This document shows, piece by piece, positions 62,793-64,000 of a stretch of DNA of 64,000 nt (positions are counted from its first letter, which is position 1; every line of letters begins with the position of its first letter). Position numbers and translations under genes: made by a program. The notes beneath the pieces are model-generated. The model searched no databases. It saw only the letters and a list, made by a program, of their open reading frames with translations, and was not told where the DNA came from. Source of the DNA: an uncultured Castellaniella sp. (GTDB lineage: Bacteria > Pseudomonadota > Gammaproteobacteria > Burkholderiales > Burkholderiaceae_B); NCBI RefSeq assembly GCF_937988725.1, contig NZ_CALKHS010000010.1:744001-808000 (forward strand), written 5' to 3'.

Positions 62793-63634
62793 ATTCGCCC
62801 CTGTCCCCCACTTCGCCGTCCGACGTCCTGCTCGAACTGGACCGGATCGGCATCAGCTTCGGCGGCCTGCGGGCGGTCGACGACCTCAGCTTCCAGGTCC
62901 GGCGCGGCGAGATCGTCGGCCTGATCGGCCCCAACGGCGCCGGCAAGACGACGGTCTTCAACATGATCACCGGCGTCTACAAGCCCACGGACGGCCACAT
63001 CCGCTGGCATGGCCGGGACGTCACCGGCCTGCCCCCCCACCGGATCGCCGAAGCCGGCATCCGGCGCACCTTCCAGACCATCCGCCTGTTCACCGACATG
63101 ACCGTGCTGGAAAACGTCATCGCCGGCCAACACCTGCAGATGAAGCAATCCTGGTGGCAGGGCCTGCTGCGCACGCCGGCCCAGCGCCGCGAGGAGCACC
63201 TCCTGATCGAACGGGCCATGGCCGTGCTGGAACAGCTCGACCTGGCCGACGTCGCCCAGGAAATCGCCACGTCCCTGCCCTACGGCGCCCAGCGTCGCGT
63301 TGAAATGGCGCGCACCCTGGTGGCGCAGCCCGAACTCATCATTCTGGACGAGCCGGCCGCCGGCCTGAACGAACAGGAATCCGCCGGGCTGAACGACACC
63401 ATCCGCGCCATCCGCGATGCCGGCATCACCGTCATCCTGGTCGAGCACGACATGAGCGTCGTGATGAACGTCACCGACAACATCGTCGTCATCAACTTCG
63501 GCAAGAAGATCGCCGAGGGCAAGCCCGAAGACATCCGCGTCAACCCGCTGGTGATCGAGGCCTACCTGGGCCAGGACGACGACGAGGACGATCCCCTGAT
63601 GAACGCCATCCACGAAGAACAGGCCCAGTCATGA
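62789..63634 (+). CDS. livG: Branched-chain amino acid ABC ATPase LivG
   Basis: This 281-residue ATPase has Walker A IGPNGAGKTTVFNMITG, a signature LPYGAQRRVEMARTLVA (LSYGxQR type, as in the Liv family), Walker B LIILDEPAAGLN and switch VEHDMSVVM. A C-terminal acidic tail (about 262-281) extends the usual length. It overlaps livM before and livF after by 4 bp each. Confidence 0.93.
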   Translation: MNSPLSPTSPSDVLLELDRIGISFGGLRAVDDLSFQVRRGEIVGLIGPNGAGKTTVFNMITGVYKPTDGHIRWHGRDVTGLPPHRIAEAGIRRTFQTIRLFTDMTVLENVIAGQHLQMKQSWWQGLLRTPAQRREEHLLIERAMAVLEQLDLADVAQEIATSLPYGAQRRVEMARTLVAQPELIILDEPAAGLNEQESAGLNDTIRAIRDAGITVILVEHDMSVVMNVTDNIVVINFGKKIAEGKPEDIRVNPLVIEAYLGQDDDEDDPLMNAIHEEQAQS

Positions 63635-64000
63635 CTTCTCTGCTAGAAATCGAAGACCTGCGCGTCAACTACGGGCACATCCAGGCCCTGAAAGGCATCT
63701 CGCTGCAAGTCCAGGAAAAGGAAGTCGTCGCCATCCTGGGGGCCAACGGCGCGGGCAAGACCACGCTGATGCGCACGCTCAGCGGCCTGCTGACCCCGCA
63801 TTCCGGCAAGATCACCTTCGCCGGCCACGACACCACCCGCATGGGCGCCGACCGGATCGTGCGCCTGGGCATCGGCCAGTCCCCCGAGGGCCGGCGCGTC
63901 TTCGGCACGCTGTCGGTCGCCGAGAACCTGCGCATGGGCGGCTTCACCCGGCCGCCGGCGGAAATCACCGAAAGCTGCGAGCACGTCTACAAGATCTTCC
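63631..64000 (+). CDS. livF: Branched-chain amino acid ABC ATPase LivF (3' end outside window)
   Basis: The first 123 codons of LivF are visible: LLEIEDLRVNYGHIQALKGISLQV, Walker A LGANGAGKTTLMRTLSGLL, and the Q-loop region IGQSPEGRRVFGTLSVAENL. The signature and Walker B lie past the edge. It overlaps livG by 4 bp and completes the livJ-H-M-G-F operon. Confidence 0.92.
   Translation, partial: MTSLLEIEDLRVNYGHIQALKGISLQVQEKEVVAILGANGAGKTTLMRTLSGLLTPHSGKITFAGHDTTRMGADRIVRLGIGQSPEGRRVFGTLSVAENLRMGGFTRPPAEITESCEHVYKIF

Overview
The window is 64 kb of a high-GC beta-proteobacterial chromosome, most likely Burkholderiales and probably Alcaligenaceae (Bordetella/Achromobacter/Castellaniella-like). 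This rests on the protein families, on the gene orders tig-clpP-clpX-lon, dapD-dapE-prmB and ribF-ileS-lspA-coaBC-dut, and on codon use rich in G/C third positions. No search could be run, so the genus is inference.

Region 1 (1-10.6 kb) is core: uvrB (cut by the left edge), a divergent aromatic/aspartate aminotransferase, lexA with a candidate SOS box just before its start, and on the minus strand the protein quality-control set tig-clpP-clpX followed by lon. Lon has a candidate sigma-32 promoter, and a terminator-like hairpin sits in its leader. A tRNA-Leu(UAG) closes the block.

Region 2 (10.6-36 kb) is accessory. It starts with a LysR-controlled tripartite RND efflux operon. Next come a wrecked HxlR-type regulator and a scrap of an IS3-type transposase. 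An AT-richer minus-strand operon follows: solute-binding protein, two permeases, a fused double ATPase, an amidase and a GntR regulator. Then comes a minus-strand cassette of symporter, DUF3311 protein, cytosine-deaminase-like amidohydrolase and ornithine-cyclodeaminase-like protein. This cassette lies between two copies of an EcsC-family gene (the left copy is broken) and is followed by a second copy of the leader of a liv-type binding-protein gene, which points to tandem duplication around a metabolic insert. The binding protein, an AMP-forming acyl-CoA ligase and a LysE-type exporter end the region.

Region 3 (36-47 kb) holds a TenA-like protein, dapD-dapE, prmB, an ABC-F ATPase, and a five-gene operon (AhpD-like protein, acyl-CoA-dehydrogenase-like flavoprotein, and an aliphatic sulfonate/nitrate-type ABC importer). 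The last is possibly for acquisition of an organic sulfur or nitrogen source.

Region 4 (47-64 kb) is core: uvrD with an acyl-CoA desaturase overlapping it, rsmB, purN, ribF-ileS-lspA-coaBC, a DUF190 protein, dut, and the high-affinity branched-chain amino acid operon livJ-H-M-G-F (livF cut by the right edge), with strong hairpins before and after livJ.

I saw no CRISPR array, rRNA operon, complete insertion sequence or prophage. The most interesting structures are the EcsC/liv-leader duplication with its metabolic insert, the lon leader, and the 12-bp phased repeats upstream of the peptide/amide transporter.
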